A DNA stretch of 64,000 bases. Source: Paraglaciecola mesophila KMM 241 (GTDB lineage: Bacteria > Pseudomonadota > Gammaproteobacteria > Enterobacterales > Alteromonadaceae). The stretch lies in NCBI RefSeq assembly GCF_000315015.1, contig NZ_BAEP01000023.1, forward strand, positions 159,851-223,850. Direction: 5' to 3'. How positions within the stretch are numbered: position 1 is the stretch's first letter; the number at the start of each line of letters is the position of its first letter. Under the pieces are notes generated by a model, which had not been told where the DNA came from, did no database searches, and saw only the letters and a program-made list of their open reading frames with translations. Positions 45,517 through 55,489 of this stretch are shown here, in pieces. The position numbers and the translations under genes were made by a program.

Positions 45517-45843
45517 ATGTTAAGAATCAAATCATTTATCATTGTAGGCATCTTAAGCGCATTCGGCGCGGCGTTAGCACAAGCTGAAACTCAGAACAAC
45601 AGATTATTTGACTGCATGGAATCTACCACATTTGCTATTGACGGTTCATGTATCGCTAGCAAAATTCAACAAAATGTTAAGTTTCGTGAAATGCAATCTG
45701 ATATCACTCAAAAAACGCAAGTGCAAGATGCTAATGCAATCGCGACAATACAATTTTTTGAGAAAGACATGCGTATCAACGTCATTGCCCACAAAGATGC
45801 ACTAGCTGAATCAGAGCTATTGGTGCTTAACGTCGCTGAATAA
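45517..45843 (+). CDS. Small exported hypothetical protein
   Basis: 108 residues with a clear signal peptide (I-I-V-G-I-L-S-A-F-G-A-A-L-A-Q-A, cleavage near residue 23). Two cysteines in the mature N terminus (C-M-E..., C-I-A) may form a disulfide. GAGG precedes ATG 45517. The family is unknown. A strong terminator follows at 45877. Confidence 0.6.
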   Translation: MLRIKSFIIVGILSAFGAALAQAETQNNRLFDCMESTTFAIDGSCIASKIQQNVKFREMQSDITQKTQVQDANAIATIQFFEKDMRINVIAHKDALAESELLVLNVAE

Positions 45844-45876
45844 TAAGACTGTACTTGGTTAATTAAACACCTGAAT

Positions 45877-45915
45877 CGTTCAATGTAGGCTCAAGTTCAC
45901 ATTGAACGGTTTTTT
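45877..45915 (+). terminator. Rho-independent terminator
   Basis: CGTTCAATGT / ACATTGAACG, a 10-bp stem followed by GTTTTTT, 33 bases after the stop at 45843. Confidence 0.8.
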
Positions 45916-46001
45916 AGCTTTTAGACTTACTGTTTGGCTACGTAAGTTGTTTCAACACTTTAGTTATTTCACTTCTTTTTAAATCACTTTAACTCTCATA
46001 C

Positions 46002-46027
46002 AAAAAAGCCCCCTTGTGGGAGCTTTG
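46002..46027 (-). terminator. Rho-independent terminator of the desaturase gene
   Basis: On the minus strand AAGCTCCC-ACAA-GGGGGCTT (one G-T pair) is followed by a T-run, six bases after the desaturase stop. Confidence 0.75.
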
Positions 46028-46032
46028 AAATA

Positions 46033-47160
46033 CTAAGCCATTTGGTATTTTACTTGATACAGCTGCAGCCATTTTTGCTTTCGTAGCTCTAAATTGTATT
46101 TAAGTTCGCGGTATTTAAAATCTAGTTCTAGTTTCTCGTAATTACGCTTCAACTTATGTTTGCGAATTTCCATTAAGCGTTTTTTTGTGGCGTACATTTC
46201 GCCCATTTTGTGCAGGATTGCATCATATTCCTGCTGTAAACTATGCAGTATCTCTTCGGCATTAGGGAGCACAGATAACTTCTGTTGGGCGCGCTGCAAT
46301 TGCATCGCCATCTTCGCTTTCTCAATGCGTTCTTCTGGACAGCGGCGTAAGTTTTTGGTCCAACCGATAAACGATAACCCTCGTATTAGCCATTTAGTTG
46401 GGTCAAACTGCCACCATTTAATGCCATTGCGGTAGTCATATTCAAATATGTGGTGGTAATTATGGTAACCCTCACCAAAGGTGAAAAAAGCTAAAATGTC
46501 ATTATCGCGGGCTGTGTTTTTATCTGTATAAGGTTGACGTCCCCAAATATGGGCAAGAGAATTAATAAAAAACGTCACATGATGAACCACCACTAGGCGG
46601 AAAAAGCCAGCAAGCAACACCATGCCAAGCACGTCCCCATTCAACCAACCTAGTGCCATTGGGATGCCAAAGTTAGAGATTAGCATGATTGGAAGGTAGT
46701 ACTTATGCTGCCATACAACGACCTTGTCTTTTTGAAGGTCTTTACAATTACTATAATCAGAATAGCGATGTATCTGATATTCGCGAAGCATCCAACCCAT
46801 GTGTGAATACCAGAAGCCACGTTTGGCCGAATACGGGTCTTTATCGTTGTCGTCCACATGTCTGTGGTGGATCCTGTGATCAGAAACCCAATGTAATATG
46901 CTGTTTTGAAGGGCCATTGCTCCGCCAATAGCCAGCACGACTCTGACAAAGGTATTGGCTTCATAGGCTTTATGCGCCCACAGCCTGTGGTACCCAGCGG
47001 TGATAGACATTCCTGAGAAATAAATAAGAATAATACACGCAGCGATCTCTGCGCCGTCGAACCCTTGGGTTAGAGCAACGTAAGGCACAAGAAAGAGTGC
47101 GACTAGTCCAGTAATCACGAAGACTAAAACATTAGTGAGAATTAAACGGGGTTTTTCCAT
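46033..47160 (-). CDS. Acyl-CoA delta-9 fatty acid desaturase
   Basis: 375 residues from ATG 47160; the frame continues upstream through the regulatory region, but the operator there rules out a longer protein. Four to five membrane spans and the three histidine boxes H-R-L-W-A-H (58-63), H-R-I-H-H-R-H (95-101) and H-N-Y-H-H (233-237) define the di-iron stearoyl-CoA-type desaturases. A long basic coiled C-terminal tail is unusual for the core family but common in marine relatives. It is divergent from fabR, with a FabR-type operator at 47183. Confidence 0.93.
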   Translation of the reverse strand: MEKPRLILTNVLVFVITGLVALFLVPYVALTQGFDGAEIAACIILIYFSGMSITAGYHRLWAHKAYEANTFVRVVLAIGGAMALQNSILHWVSDHRIHHRHVDDNDKDPYSAKRGFWYSHMGWMLREYQIHRYSDYSNCKDLQKDKVVVWQHKYYLPIMLISNFGIPMALGWLNGDVLGMVLLAGFFRLVVVHHVTFFINSLAHIWGRQPYTDKNTARDNDILAFFTFGEGYHNYHHIFEYDYRNGIKWWQFDPTKWLIRGLSFIGWTKNLRRCPEERIEKAKMAMQLQRAQQKLSVLPNAEEILHSLQQEYDAILHKMGEMYATKKRLMEIRKHKLKRNYEKLELDFKYRELKYNLELRKQKWLQLYQVKYQMA

Positions 47161-47182
47161 TACAAAAAGCAGTACTTTATTC

Positions 47183-47200
47183 AGCTTACACTTGTACGCT
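47183..47200. promoter_or_regulatory. FabR-type operator
   Basis: AGCTTACA-CT-TGTACGCT, a near palindrome differing in one base from the AGCGTACA/TGTACGCT half-sites known for FabR, lies between the desaturase and fabR starts. Confidence 0.7.
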
Positions 47201-47319
47201 AATCTATCTAGCAAACGCGCATTTAGCAAGCTATTTCTTGTGCTGAACCTTATTACTTCGTGCTGATTCGCGTTAAATATGGATAATATAAAGGAATTAA
47301 AATTTAACAGGGGCGTAAC

Positions 47320-47919
47320 GTGAGTCGTCAAGAACAAAAGCTTAAGACGAGACGAACCATTATAGATGCAGCTTTTAGTTTACTAGACGAGCAAAGAAGT
47401 TTGTCTAGCATCAGCTTGCGTGAAGTAGCTCGCGCAGCTGGCATCGCACCGACCTCATTTTATCGACATTTTAAAGACATTGACGAGCTTGGTTTGACAT
47501 TGGTCGATGAGGCTGGCTTAAACCTAAGGCAATTGATGCGTCAAGCTCGATTGCGAATAGCCTCCGGAGGGGGAGTAATAAACACGTCAGTGGATACATT
47601 TATGGAGTTCATTTGCGCCCATAGCAATGTTTTCCGGTTGCTGCTTCGTGAACATACCGGGACGTCTCTGGCATTTCGTGCCGCTGTATTACGGGAAATT
47701 CAGCACTTTATTGTTGAGCTAACAGATTACACTATGAGCACAACAGGGTTGCCCTATCAGTATGCGAACTTACAAGCAGAAGCAATGGTTAAACTTGTCT
47801 TTAGTGCTGGCGCAGAAGCATTAGACTCAGGCGCCGAACAACAAGCAGTGTTGGCTCAGCGCGTTAAATTGCAGCTACGATTTATCGCTAATGGGGCCAA
47901 AGAGGCCGCAGGCGTTTAG
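47320..47919 (+). CDS. fabR: TetR-family repressor of unsaturated fatty acid synthesis
   Basis: A 199-residue TetR-type regulator. The HTH is [21 protein letters not shown] (about 33-53). It is very similar in outline to FabR, which senses the ratio of saturated to unsaturated acyl thioesters and represses fabA/fabB and desaturases. GTG 47320 has AGGGG upstream. The divergent desaturase and the operator at 47183 confirm the role. Its end overlaps the convergent trmA by four bases. Confidence 0.92.
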   Translation: MSRQEQKLKTRRTIIDAAFSLLDEQRSLSSISLREVARAAGIAPTSFYRHFKDIDELGLTLVDEAGLNLRQLMRQARLRIASGGGVINTSVDTFMEFICAHSNVFRLLLREHTGTSLAFRAAVLREIQHFIVELTDYTMSTTGLPYQYANLQAEAMVKLVFSAGAEALDSGAEQQAVLAQRVKLQLRFIANGAKEAAGV

Positions 47920-49013
47920 CGCTTTTGCAAGTAAACTCCTGACTCCACATGATGTGTATATGGAAATTGATCAAACAGAGCAAATCGAACTACATTATGT
48001 GTTTCGCTCAATACTGCCAAGTTATTTTTGAGTGTCTCAGGGTTACACGAAATATACACAATGTTTTGATACCCTTTGATCATGTCTAGTGTGTCGTTAT
48101 CAAGGCCAGATCGCGGAGGATCCACTAGGACTGTTTGGCAATCGTAATCCTGTAAATTGACACCCTCTAAACGCCTAAAGCTGCGTTCATTGTTTAGTGC
48201 TTGCACAAACTCTTCGCTCGACATCCTCAAGATAGTCACGTTTTCTATGTTATTTAAACGGATATTATCTTGCGCCGCAGCAACCGAAGATTTAGATATT
48301 TCGGTTGCTAATACTTGTCGAAAGTTTTGTGCCAGAGGAAGACTGAAATTCCCAGCACCACAATACAATTCAAGCAAATCGCCCTGGCAATCTTGGGTAA
48401 CATCTAACGCCCACTCAAGCATCTTGCTGTTTACCCCAGCATTTGGTTGCGTGAAGCTATTTTCAATTTGTTTAAACGTGTACAGCCGACCATTCACTGG
48501 AAGCGCTTCTAGTACATAATCTTTGTCTAACAGCACTTTTTGCTTTTTCGCGCGGCCAATTATGTCGATTTTATATTCATCTCTTAACAATGCACGCAAT
48601 GATTTTGCTTCTTTTAGCCATTCATCTTCTAAAGGTTTGTGATACACCAAGGTGACTAATATTTCATTGGTAAGCGTACTCAAGTAATCGATTTGGAACA
48701 GCTTTCTACGTAATACTTCATTCTTTTTGACTAATGCTAATAACTTCACCATCACTTCATTGATGACGATACTGGCAGGGGGAAACTGATTTACTGCATA
48801 CTTTTGCTTTGTTGATTGGTCGAACATGACATGATCTAAGTTATCTCCGTCGTGCCACATCCTGAATTCGGCGCGCATCCTATAATTCAGAGGTGCTGAT
48901 GAAAACGCCTCTAATGCTGGCATCGAAAATGTTTTGAAGGCCTGTTGCACGCTATTAACTTTTTGAGCGAGTTGTTGTTCATAGTCCGCAGGGTTAATTT
49001 CGGTTGGGCGCAC
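47916..49013 (-). CDS. trmA: tRNA (uracil-54-C5)-methyltransferase
   Basis: A 365-residue enzyme making ribothymidine 54 in the T-loop. It has the SAM-binding [18 protein letters not shown] and the catalytic Cys in Y-I-S-C-N-P-E-T. Normal length for TrmA; there is no TRAM domain or 4Fe-4S cluster cysteine set, which separates it from RlmD. The ATG at 49013 is preceded by GGAGA. Confidence 0.96.
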   Translation of the reverse strand: MRPTEINPADYEQQLAQKVNSVQQAFKTFSMPALEAFSSAPLNYRMRAEFRMWHDGDNLDHVMFDQSTKQKYAVNQFPPASIVINEVMVKLLALVKKNEVLRRKLFQIDYLSTLTNEILVTLVYHKPLEDEWLKEAKSLRALLRDEYKIDIIGRAKKQKVLLDKDYVLEALPVNGRLYTFKQIENSFTQPNAGVNSKMLEWALDVTQDCQGDLLELYCGAGNFSLPLAQNFRQVLATEISKSSVAAAQDNIRLNNIENVTILRMSSEEFVQALNNERSFRRLEGVNLQDYDCQTVLVDPPRSGLDNDTLDMIKGYQNIVYISCNPETLKNNLAVLSETHNVVRFALFDQFPYTHHVESGVYLQKR

Positions 49014-49161
49014 GGCAATTCTCCAGATGATGTTATTAACGAGCGCGGGATTGTAAGTGTTTTCAGCGCTTGTGCAATATTAGTTTTGGATTGCGATGAA
49101 TTGTACTAAATTTAGCCAGCATGCGGCCGATAACTTAGTTGAGGAAAGTGAGGTGGCACAA

Positions 49162-50595
49162 ATGAACATTAATGAAATTAAGGCTTTCATGCGTGAAAAG
49201 CCGGCGCACTTGGGAGAGGCAAATAGCTTTCAGAACCAATTGCGTGATTCAGGTCTTGAGCAAGCAAGCACTCTGGCGGGTGATAAGGCGTCCCTGAGCG
49301 GGGCATTATCTTCTCAGAGTTTTTTTGCGGGCCAAGTATTAACTAATTCTATGAACCACAGTGTATCGGTTGGGGCAAGCAAACTTCAGCTTAGAGTACC
49401 CCAGCAAGCTGATGAAGAAGGGACGAATAAAAGCTTATTCGACTTTGAAGAAGTCGCTCGCAATGTGTTGAATTTTGTCGGTGGCGCAATCAAAAATGCT
49501 CAGGGAAAAGGCGCTGACGACGATGCTCTGAATGCGCTTTTTGAACAAGCTCGTTCGGGGGTATTAAAAGGCATTGGTATGGCTGAAAAAGATCTCGCTG
49601 GTGTGATGAATGATGACATCAAAAACGGGATCAGCCGAAGCCAAGAATTGATAGATACGGGATTACAAAAGCTAAGAGAGTCGATTTTCCCAGAAACTCA
49701 AGAAGCAAGCGATGTCGGTACGTCTAAAGTTTCGCTGGAGAATCAAGTGAACTATCAACGCCGTGACACTGGTGAATTACGTATCCGTACGTTGGATGGT
49801 GACGAAGTTAACATTCGCTTCGAAGACTTGGAAAGTTTTGAGTTAAACCAAAAATTGCTGGTAAAAGTTGAAGAAGAACAAATATTTCAGCAACCAGTAG
49901 AGCCATCGAAGCCTCAATCGGTAAGCAATGAACAAAATATAGCCCAACGCGACTTGGCTGATGAACCGAGCCTTGATAGCGCTGAGCAAACAGGCGATAC
50001 GCAATCTTCAGCACAAGCAAGTGATGATGCGAATAACAACGTGACAGCTAAAGTCACCTCAACGCAACGTTATGAGCACATTAACAGTAATGCACTGTCT
50101 TTCACTGTGCAGGGGGAATTAGACGAAGACGAATTAAAGGCGATAGGTACGTTGGTTGCTGACGCCAGTGATTTGGCTGATGAATTCTTCAACGGCGATA
50201 TTGAGTCAGCATTCAATCAAGCATTAAAGCTAGGATACGATGAAAAAGAGCTAACCGGTTTTGCTTTACAATTAACTAGACAAGAGCAGACTCAGTCTAT
50301 TCAGGCGTATGAATCGGTTTCTCATTTCAGTGAAGACGACCCTAGAGGTGACCCTAATAAGACGGTTAAACCGGTAGCGCATTATCTAGATAAGATGTTG
50401 GATGTTTTTGAGCAATCGAGACAGAAACTAGAGAGCGGGGAACAGTATGATGATTTGATTAATGGATTGATTAATCAAATGGGCGATGTTCACACTCCAG
50501 ATTTAATTTCTGCGATTCAACGTTTTCACAGTTTTAATCAAAAGCTATTGAACGGTTTACCGTTAAACTTCTCAGGAACGAGCCAGAGCGAATAG
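49162..50595 (+). CDS. DUF5610 domain protein
   Basis: 477 residues from ATG 49162, which has GAGG eight bases upstream; ATG 49096 would add 22 and lacks one. The sequence is polar, acidic and repetitive in Gln/Ser/Glu, with a DUF5610-like helical region around residues 90-170 (A-R-S-G-V-L-K-G-I-G-M-A-E-K-D-L). It has no signal peptide or membrane span. I know of no established role for DUF5610. It is followed by a shared bidirectional terminator at 50614. Confidence 0.7.
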   Translation: MNINEIKAFMREKPAHLGEANSFQNQLRDSGLEQASTLAGDKASLSGALSSQSFFAGQVLTNSMNHSVSVGASKLQLRVPQQADEEGTNKSLFDFEEVARNVLNFVGGAIKNAQGKGADDDALNALFEQARSGVLKGIGMAEKDLAGVMNDDIKNGISRSQELIDTGLQKLRESIFPETQEASDVGTSKVSLENQVNYQRRDTGELRIRTLDGDEVNIRFEDLESFELNQKLLVKVEEEQIFQQPVEPSKPQSVSNEQNIAQRDLADEPSLDSAEQTGDTQSSAQASDDANNNVTAKVTSTQRYEHINSNALSFTVQGELDEDELKAIGTLVADASDLADEFFNGDIESAFNQALKLGYDEKELTGFALQLTRQEQTQSIQAYESVSHFSEDDPRGDPNKTVKPVAHYLDKMLDVFEQSRQKLESGEQYDDLINGLINQMGDVHTPDLISAIQRFHSFNQKLLNGLPLNFSGTSQSE

Positions 50596-50613
50596 CTCGC
50601 TAGAGCGAAAAAC

Positions 50614-50646
50614 ATAACGTTAGTCACTAAAGATGACTAACGTTAT
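50614..50646. terminator. Bidirectional terminator
   Basis: A perfect 13-bp stem ATAACGTTAGTCA / TGACTAACGTTAT with a 7-base loop lies between two convergent genes. T/A-runs on each side are short. Confidence 0.75.
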
Positions 50647-50659
50647 TTAGATGTGAGGA

Positions 50660-51298
50660 CTAATCTTCTAAATTTAACTTTTTAAGCAGCAGTACTGCTT
50701 GAGTTCGAGTGTTGACTTCTAGTTTTCTAAATACTGCACTGATATGCGCTTTAACGGTCGCTTCAGTGACATTTAATTCGTGAGCAATTTGTTTATTCAA
50801 CAAACCATCATGGATTAGCTTCAATACCTGAAATTGCTTAGGTGTTAACTCTGCAATTCGTTGTGCTAAATTAAGTTCTTCACCATCAATTTGGGCAATC
50901 TGTGCTTTTAACTCTTCAGTTAACCAAATTTCACCACTCATGATTGTCTTCAAGGCATCAGCAATCATCAAAGTAGGGCTAGACTTAGGTACAAACCCTT
51001 TTGCGCCGAAGCTCATCACGTATGAAACAACTTCAATAGAGTCACTAGCCGAGACGACCGCAACCGGAATTTCTGGATAATCCTGAGTGACTCGAATCAG
51101 ACCATAGAAGTTTTCACATCCAGGCATGTGCAAATCGAGTAATATTAAATCGATATCTGGGTTTTCATGGAGCGTCATTAATGTAGAGTCGAGCGAGTCG
51201 GATTGCAAAATCTCAATATCTTCAAACAGTGGACTTAGTGCACCAACTAAAGCTTCGCGAAATAGCGGATGATCATCTGCAATTAAAAACTTTGCCAT
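50660..51298 (-). CDS. NarL/LuxR-type response regulator
   Basis: 212 residues: receiver domain with Asp8/Asp9 and phosphoacceptor Asp55 (L-L-D-L-H-M-P-G), the K-S-S switch region near residue 104, then a LuxR-type HTH (about 147-205, L-T-P-K-Q-F-Q-V-L-K-L-I...A-T-V-K-A-H-I-S-A-V-F-R-K-L). The receiver is typical and probably phosphorylated. No histidine kinase gene is adjacent. The regulated genes are unknown. Confidence 0.9.
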   Translation of the reverse strand: MAKFLIADDHPLFREALVGALSPLFEDIEILQSDSLDSTLMTLHENPDIDLILLDLHMPGCENFYGLIRVTQDYPEIPVAVVSASDSIEVVSYVMSFGAKGFVPKSSPTLMIADALKTIMSGEIWLTEELKAQIAQIDGEELNLAQRIAELTPKQFQVLKLIHDGLLNKQIAHELNVTEATVKAHISAVFRKLEVNTRTQAVLLLKKLNLED

Positions 51299-51569
51299 TT
51301 ATTTGCCTTCAATAAATAATTCAATATTAAGTAACAAGACTAATACTTTAGTCTTGATTAATGAAGGGATTAATTAACTTCCCTGCAATTTATGTGACAC
51401 ATTCTATCAGAAGGCGTAAGTATGATGTAACAAATACCTCACGCAGTTTGTTTATATCAAATGATTTTTTACGATCCTCTCGATCCATTGTGCAAATAGA
51501 CAAGAAAATTGCGTGGTTTACTGGCTGCGGGTAGAATTACGCTAATTTTTCACAATCATTATCAATTAC

Positions 51570-52301
51570 ATGCAATCAAGCAAAGATGCCATCTATTCAC
51601 AACCCCAACAGGTAAGTGATTTCCGTTTCGATGATACAGTAGCAGAGGTTTTTCCGGATATGATCCAGCGCTCTGTGCCGGGTTATAACACCATTGTCGA
51701 TGCAATTGGTCAATTGGCAGGACGCTATGCTACAAACAATTCAAATATATATGATCTCGGTTGTTCTCTTGGTGCAGTGAGTTTAGCTGCGGCTAAATAC
51801 GTGGTGGCTGATAACTGCAGTATTATTGCGATAGATAACTCTGAAGCCATGGCTCAGCGTTGTGCTCGGCACGTTAAAGCGTATAAAGCGAATACTCCTA
51901 TTAAAGTGATTTGCGATGATTTGCAAAATATCGACATCGAAAATGCATCAATCGTAGTAATGAACTTCACATTGCAATTTATTGAACCCGCGCTGCGCGA
52001 TCAGATTATTCAAACCATATACGACGGCTTGGCTCCAGGGGGAATTTTCATACTTTCTGAGAAACTTCGCCACGTATCAGAGCAAGGGAATGAGCTATTA
52101 ATTGACCTGCATCATGAGTTTAAAAGGCGTAATGGTTATAGCGAACTAGAGATAAGTCAAAAGCGTGAATCAATTGAAAACATTCTGCGGGCTGAAACGT
52201 TTGAGGCGCATCAAACCAGATTACGAAATGCTGGTTTCGATGATGTCGTATTGTGGTTTCAGTGTTTTAACTTTGCCTCCATTGTCGCGATCAAAAACTA
52301 A
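51570..52301 (+). CDS. cmoA: Carboxy-S-adenosyl-L-methionine synthase
   Basis: A 243-residue class I methyltransferase-fold enzyme converting SAM and prephenate to carboxy-SAM. It has D-L-G-C-S-L-G-A (motif I), the F-R-F-D-x-x-V-A-E-V-F-P-D-M-I start and N-F-T-L-Q-F of CmoA. The product is used by CmoB, encoded 35 bases downstream, for uridine-34 modification (cmo5U) in tRNA. Confidence 0.96.
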   Translation: MQSSKDAIYSQPQQVSDFRFDDTVAEVFPDMIQRSVPGYNTIVDAIGQLAGRYATNNSNIYDLGCSLGAVSLAAAKYVVADNCSIIAIDNSEAMAQRCARHVKAYKANTPIKVICDDLQNIDIENASIVVMNFTLQFIEPALRDQIIQTIYDGLAPGGIFILSEKLRHVSEQGNELLIDLHHEFKRRNGYSELEISQKRESIENILRAETFEAHQTRLRNAGFDDVVLWFQCFNFASIVAIKN

Positions 52302-52336
52302 CATTTTTTCATTAATTTACTTTACAGGCGCCGTTC

Positions 52337-53308
52337 ATGTCAGTTCCTTGGTTTAATCAGTTTTACAAAGAAATTGCCGACTCCCCGCTCAGTGCTTGGT
52401 TAGAGCTTCTACCTGGGCAGATTTCCACTTGGCAAAAAGAACAGCTACACGGTGATTTCAACAAGTGGGTAAAGCTGCTTAATAAGTTGCCTCAAACTCA
52501 TCCTAGTGTAATTGAACTCAAGGAGAAGGTTGAATTTGGGCTGCAAAGCGAGATAAACGAGTATACGCAAAAGCAAATCATTGGCTTACTTAAGCAGTTT
52601 ATGCCGTGGCGTAAAGGGCCATTTCATATTCATGGTATTCATATAGATACAGAGTGGCGCTCTGACTGGAAGTGGGAGAGAGTACAACCGCATATACAGT
52701 CGTTAGAGAATCGTTATGTACTTGATGTTGGTTGCGGCAGTGGCTACCACATGTGGCGCATGCTAGGAGAAAACGCCAAAATGGTGGTAGGGGCCGACCC
52801 TTCTCAGTTATTTTTAATGCAGTTTCAAGCTATTAAGCATTTTAACCCCGACCCACGTATTCATTTATTGCCCGTAGGTGTTGAGCAGCTACCTGAAAAA
52901 AATGCCTTTGATACGGTTTTTTCGATGGGGGTACTGTATCACCGAAAGAGCCCACTCGATTTTTTACAACAGCTAAAAAATCAGTTGCGCCCCGGCGGCG
53001 AGCTAATTCTTGAGACACTTGTTGTTGAGGGAGATGAAAATACTGTCTTGATGGCCGGGGACAGGTACGCTCAAATGCGCAACGTATGGTTTTTGCCTAG
53101 TACAGATGCCTTATGTTTATGGATGAAAAGACTGGGCTTTAAAAATGTGCGCGTGGTAGATTTAGCAAAAACTACGATAGAAGAGCAACGCGCAACGCAG
53201 TGGATGGACAGTCAATCTTTGGTTGATTTTCTTGATCCGCAAGATCACTCAAAAACCATTGAAGGCTACCCTGCACCCCAGCGCGCCGTTGTTGTGGCTG
53301 AGCGATAG
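52337..53308 (+). CDS. cmoB: tRNA U34 carboxymethyltransferase
   Basis: 323 residues. It transfers the carboxymethyl group from carboxy-SAM to 5-hydroxyuridine at position 34. An N-terminal tRNA-binding helical part precedes a methyltransferase fold with [11 protein letters not shown] and M-G-V-L-Y-H-R, both CmoB signatures. It forms an operon with cmoA and has normal length. The start is ATG 52337. Confidence 0.96.
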   Translation: MSVPWFNQFYKEIADSPLSAWLELLPGQISTWQKEQLHGDFNKWVKLLNKLPQTHPSVIELKEKVEFGLQSEINEYTQKQIIGLLKQFMPWRKGPFHIHGIHIDTEWRSDWKWERVQPHIQSLENRYVLDVGCGSGYHMWRMLGENAKMVVGADPSQLFLMQFQAIKHFNPDPRIHLLPVGVEQLPEKNAFDTVFSMGVLYHRKSPLDFLQQLKNQLRPGGELILETLVVEGDENTVLMAGDRYAQMRNVWFLPSTDALCLWMKRLGFKNVRVVDLAKTTIEEQRATQWMDSQSLVDFLDPQDHSKTIEGYPAPQRAVVVAER

Positions 53309-53322
53309 CATACGTGTTTAAT

Positions 53323-54450
53323 TTACTCGTTAATAAATACCCGTTTGGCGCGCGTTGGCATTCGGGTGACTAATTCATATCCTAATGTATCCGCCCAAGT
53401 GGCCACGTCATTAACCGGTATATTTTTGCCCCAAAGCTCGACTGGGCTACCTTCACTAATATCGATTAATTGAGTGACGTCAACGCACAACATGTCCATC
53501 GAAACACGACCTGCTAACGGCGCTATCTGGCCATTGATCATAACTGGGGTGCCAGACTTAGCCGTTCGAGGATAACCATCACCATATCCTGCTGCCACAG
53601 TGGCGATAACGCTTGGTCGCTTCGCTGTCCATGCTGCGCCGTATCCTACTGACTCGCCGGTCGCGACGCGTCTTAATGCAATCACTTTTGAGCAAAAGGT
53701 CATCGCCGGAATGAGTGGTAAAGCGCTAATATCACTTTGGTTGAAGGGACTAATACCATACAGCATGATCCCTGGGCGGTTCCAAGTGCTAATACTTTTC
53801 GGTGTAGCAAGTAGGGCAGCTGAATTGGCTAAGCTACAACCTGCGTATGACGGCTGCGCCGATACTTTCTCAGCAAGCTTTTGTATTGATTCTATTTGAC
53901 TCAGCAGCAAAGGGTGTTCGGGTTGGTCAGATGTAGCAAAGTGCGTCATAAGCATAACCGAACGCACATTCTTACTGGATACCAGTTGAGTGTAGGCCCT
54001 TAAGGCTTCTGAGACGGGTATGCCTAGGCGATGCATGCCAGTGTCTATCTTCAACCATATATTGATTGGCTTTGCTAATACTTGGGCCAGCACATCTTCA
54101 ATTTGCTTTTGGTTGTGAATAACAATTTGTAGATTTAATTCATTTACAACACTTAATTCACTAGGGCAAAAGCAGCCTTCAAGCAATAAAATGGAAGTCT
54201 TAATATGGTGTTGACGCAAACTTACGGCTTCTTCGATACTCGAAACCGCAAGTAGGGCGGCTTTGCCATCAAGAGCGCGTGCTGTTGCTACTGCGCCGTG
54301 GCCGTAGGCATCAGCTTTGATGACCGCAAGAGTATTGCTCTGATGGCCGTTGGCAGAACTTTCTGAGGCATTAACACCCAGAGCATTTGCATATGCGAAG
54401 TTTTGACGGATAGCATCAAGATCTACCGTGATCGAAATAGGGCGTGGCAT
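53323..54450 (-). CDS. alr: Alanine racemase
   Basis: A 375-residue PLP enzyme supplying D-alanine for peptidoglycan. The PLP lysine is Lys45 (V-I-K-A-D-A-Y-G-H-G), and the barrel is followed by the C-terminal beta domain (Y-G-A-A-W, G-R-V-S-M-D-M-L with the catalytic Tyr region Y-G). The gene lies nine bases after a D-amino-acid transaminase gene, so the two probably share a transcript that links D-alanine and D-glutamate supply. Confidence 0.95.
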   Translation of the reverse strand: MPRPISITVDLDAIRQNFAYANALGVNASESSANGHQSNTLAVIKADAYGHGAVATARALDGKAALLAVSSIEEAVSLRQHHIKTSILLLEGCFCPSELSVVNELNLQIVIHNQKQIEDVLAQVLAKPINIWLKIDTGMHRLGIPVSEALRAYTQLVSSKNVRSVMLMTHFATSDQPEHPLLLSQIESIQKLAEKVSAQPSYAGCSLANSAALLATPKSISTWNRPGIMLYGISPFNQSDISALPLIPAMTFCSKVIALRRVATGESVGYGAAWTAKRPSVIATVAAGYGDGYPRTAKSGTPVMINGQIAPLAGRVSMDMLCVDVTQLIDISEGSPVELWGKNIPVNDVATWADTLGYELVTRMPTRAKRVFINE

Positions 54451-54459
54451 TAACGGCCT

Positions 54460-55317
54460 TTAATACTGATATTTATATTGGCTAAACAAGGCTTGTGCTT
54501 GCAGCCATACATCACCGACAGAACCGTTACCAACCGGAGTACCATCAAGCGTTATAATAGGAGCTACTTCTTTGGATGAGCTGGTCAGCCATAATTCATC
54601 CGCGTCGCGCACTTCTTCCATCGTGATAACACGCTCTTCAACCTTAAATGAGCTGTGCTCACGTAAAATGGCTAACAGCAACTTTCTAGTAACACCAGGT
54701 AACAGCTGGTTATCTAAAGCGGGAGTAGCGATCACGTTATTTTTGACAACAAATACGTTGCATGAGCTTGCTTCGGTGAGTTCCTGCTGTTGATTAAAAA
54801 GTATGGTTTCCTGCATACCAAGATCTTGGCTTTGTTGGTAATGCATAACATTGCCAAGTAACGAGGTCGATTTAATATTGCATCGCTTCCAGCGCAAGTC
54901 TTCACTGCTGGTGACATTGAAGGTTTTTACACCTTCTTTGTCTGGCGCGGGCGCAGGCGGAATTTCGAATGAAAAGGCAAATACCGTCGGTTCGATGCCT
55001 GTCGGATATGCATGAGCACGTTTGGTATCAGTACCGCGACTAACATGGAGATAAATTCCGCGGTTCCCGGACTCGTTCTTCGCGATCAATGTTTGAATGA
55101 TCTTTTGCCAGTCTTCTACTGTGTAATCAAGTTGAATACCAATAGACGCCAAACCCGATTGCATGCGTTCAATATGAGGAATAAAGCCAACAGCTTCACC
55201 TTGATAAGTAGGCACCACTTCATAAATACCGTCGCCGAATAAGAACCCGCGGTCCATCGGTGAAATTTTAGCTTGTTCTTGGGGGAGATATTCCCCATTT
55301 AAAAATACGATGCTCAT
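54460..55317 (-). CDS. dat: D-amino-acid transaminase (class IV)
   Basis: A 285-residue class IV PLP aminotransferase. The sequence M-D-R-G-F-L-F-G-D-G-I-Y-E-V-V at the N terminus and the C-N-I-K-S-T-S-L-L-G-N lysine region are typical of D-alanine transaminases, rather than IlvE (longer, different loop) or PabC. It probably interconverts D-alanine and D-glutamate. It heads the operon with alr. Confidence 0.88.
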   Translation of the reverse strand: MSIVFLNGEYLPQEQAKISPMDRGFLFGDGIYEVVPTYQGEAVGFIPHIERMQSGLASIGIQLDYTVEDWQKIIQTLIAKNESGNRGIYLHVSRGTDTKRAHAYPTGIEPTVFAFSFEIPPAPAPDKEGVKTFNVTSSEDLRWKRCNIKSTSLLGNVMHYQQSQDLGMQETILFNQQQELTEASSCNVFVVKNNVIATPALDNQLLPGVTRKLLLAILREHSSFKVEERVITMEEVRDADELWLTSSSKEVAPIITLDGTPVGNGSVGDVWLQAQALFSQYKYQY

Positions 55318-55489
55318 AGTTAAGACTCAAAAAAATAGCATTGGAATAAGGGCCGTTGAATGCAGATTATGCCACGAATTTTTATAATGAATTAAGCTAC
55401 TTTGTTAGCAAATTTGAATTTTTACCGTGAATATCCTTCATATCAGGTACAATAAGGTTCGCTTCTATTGCTCAACACAGACAGGTTTT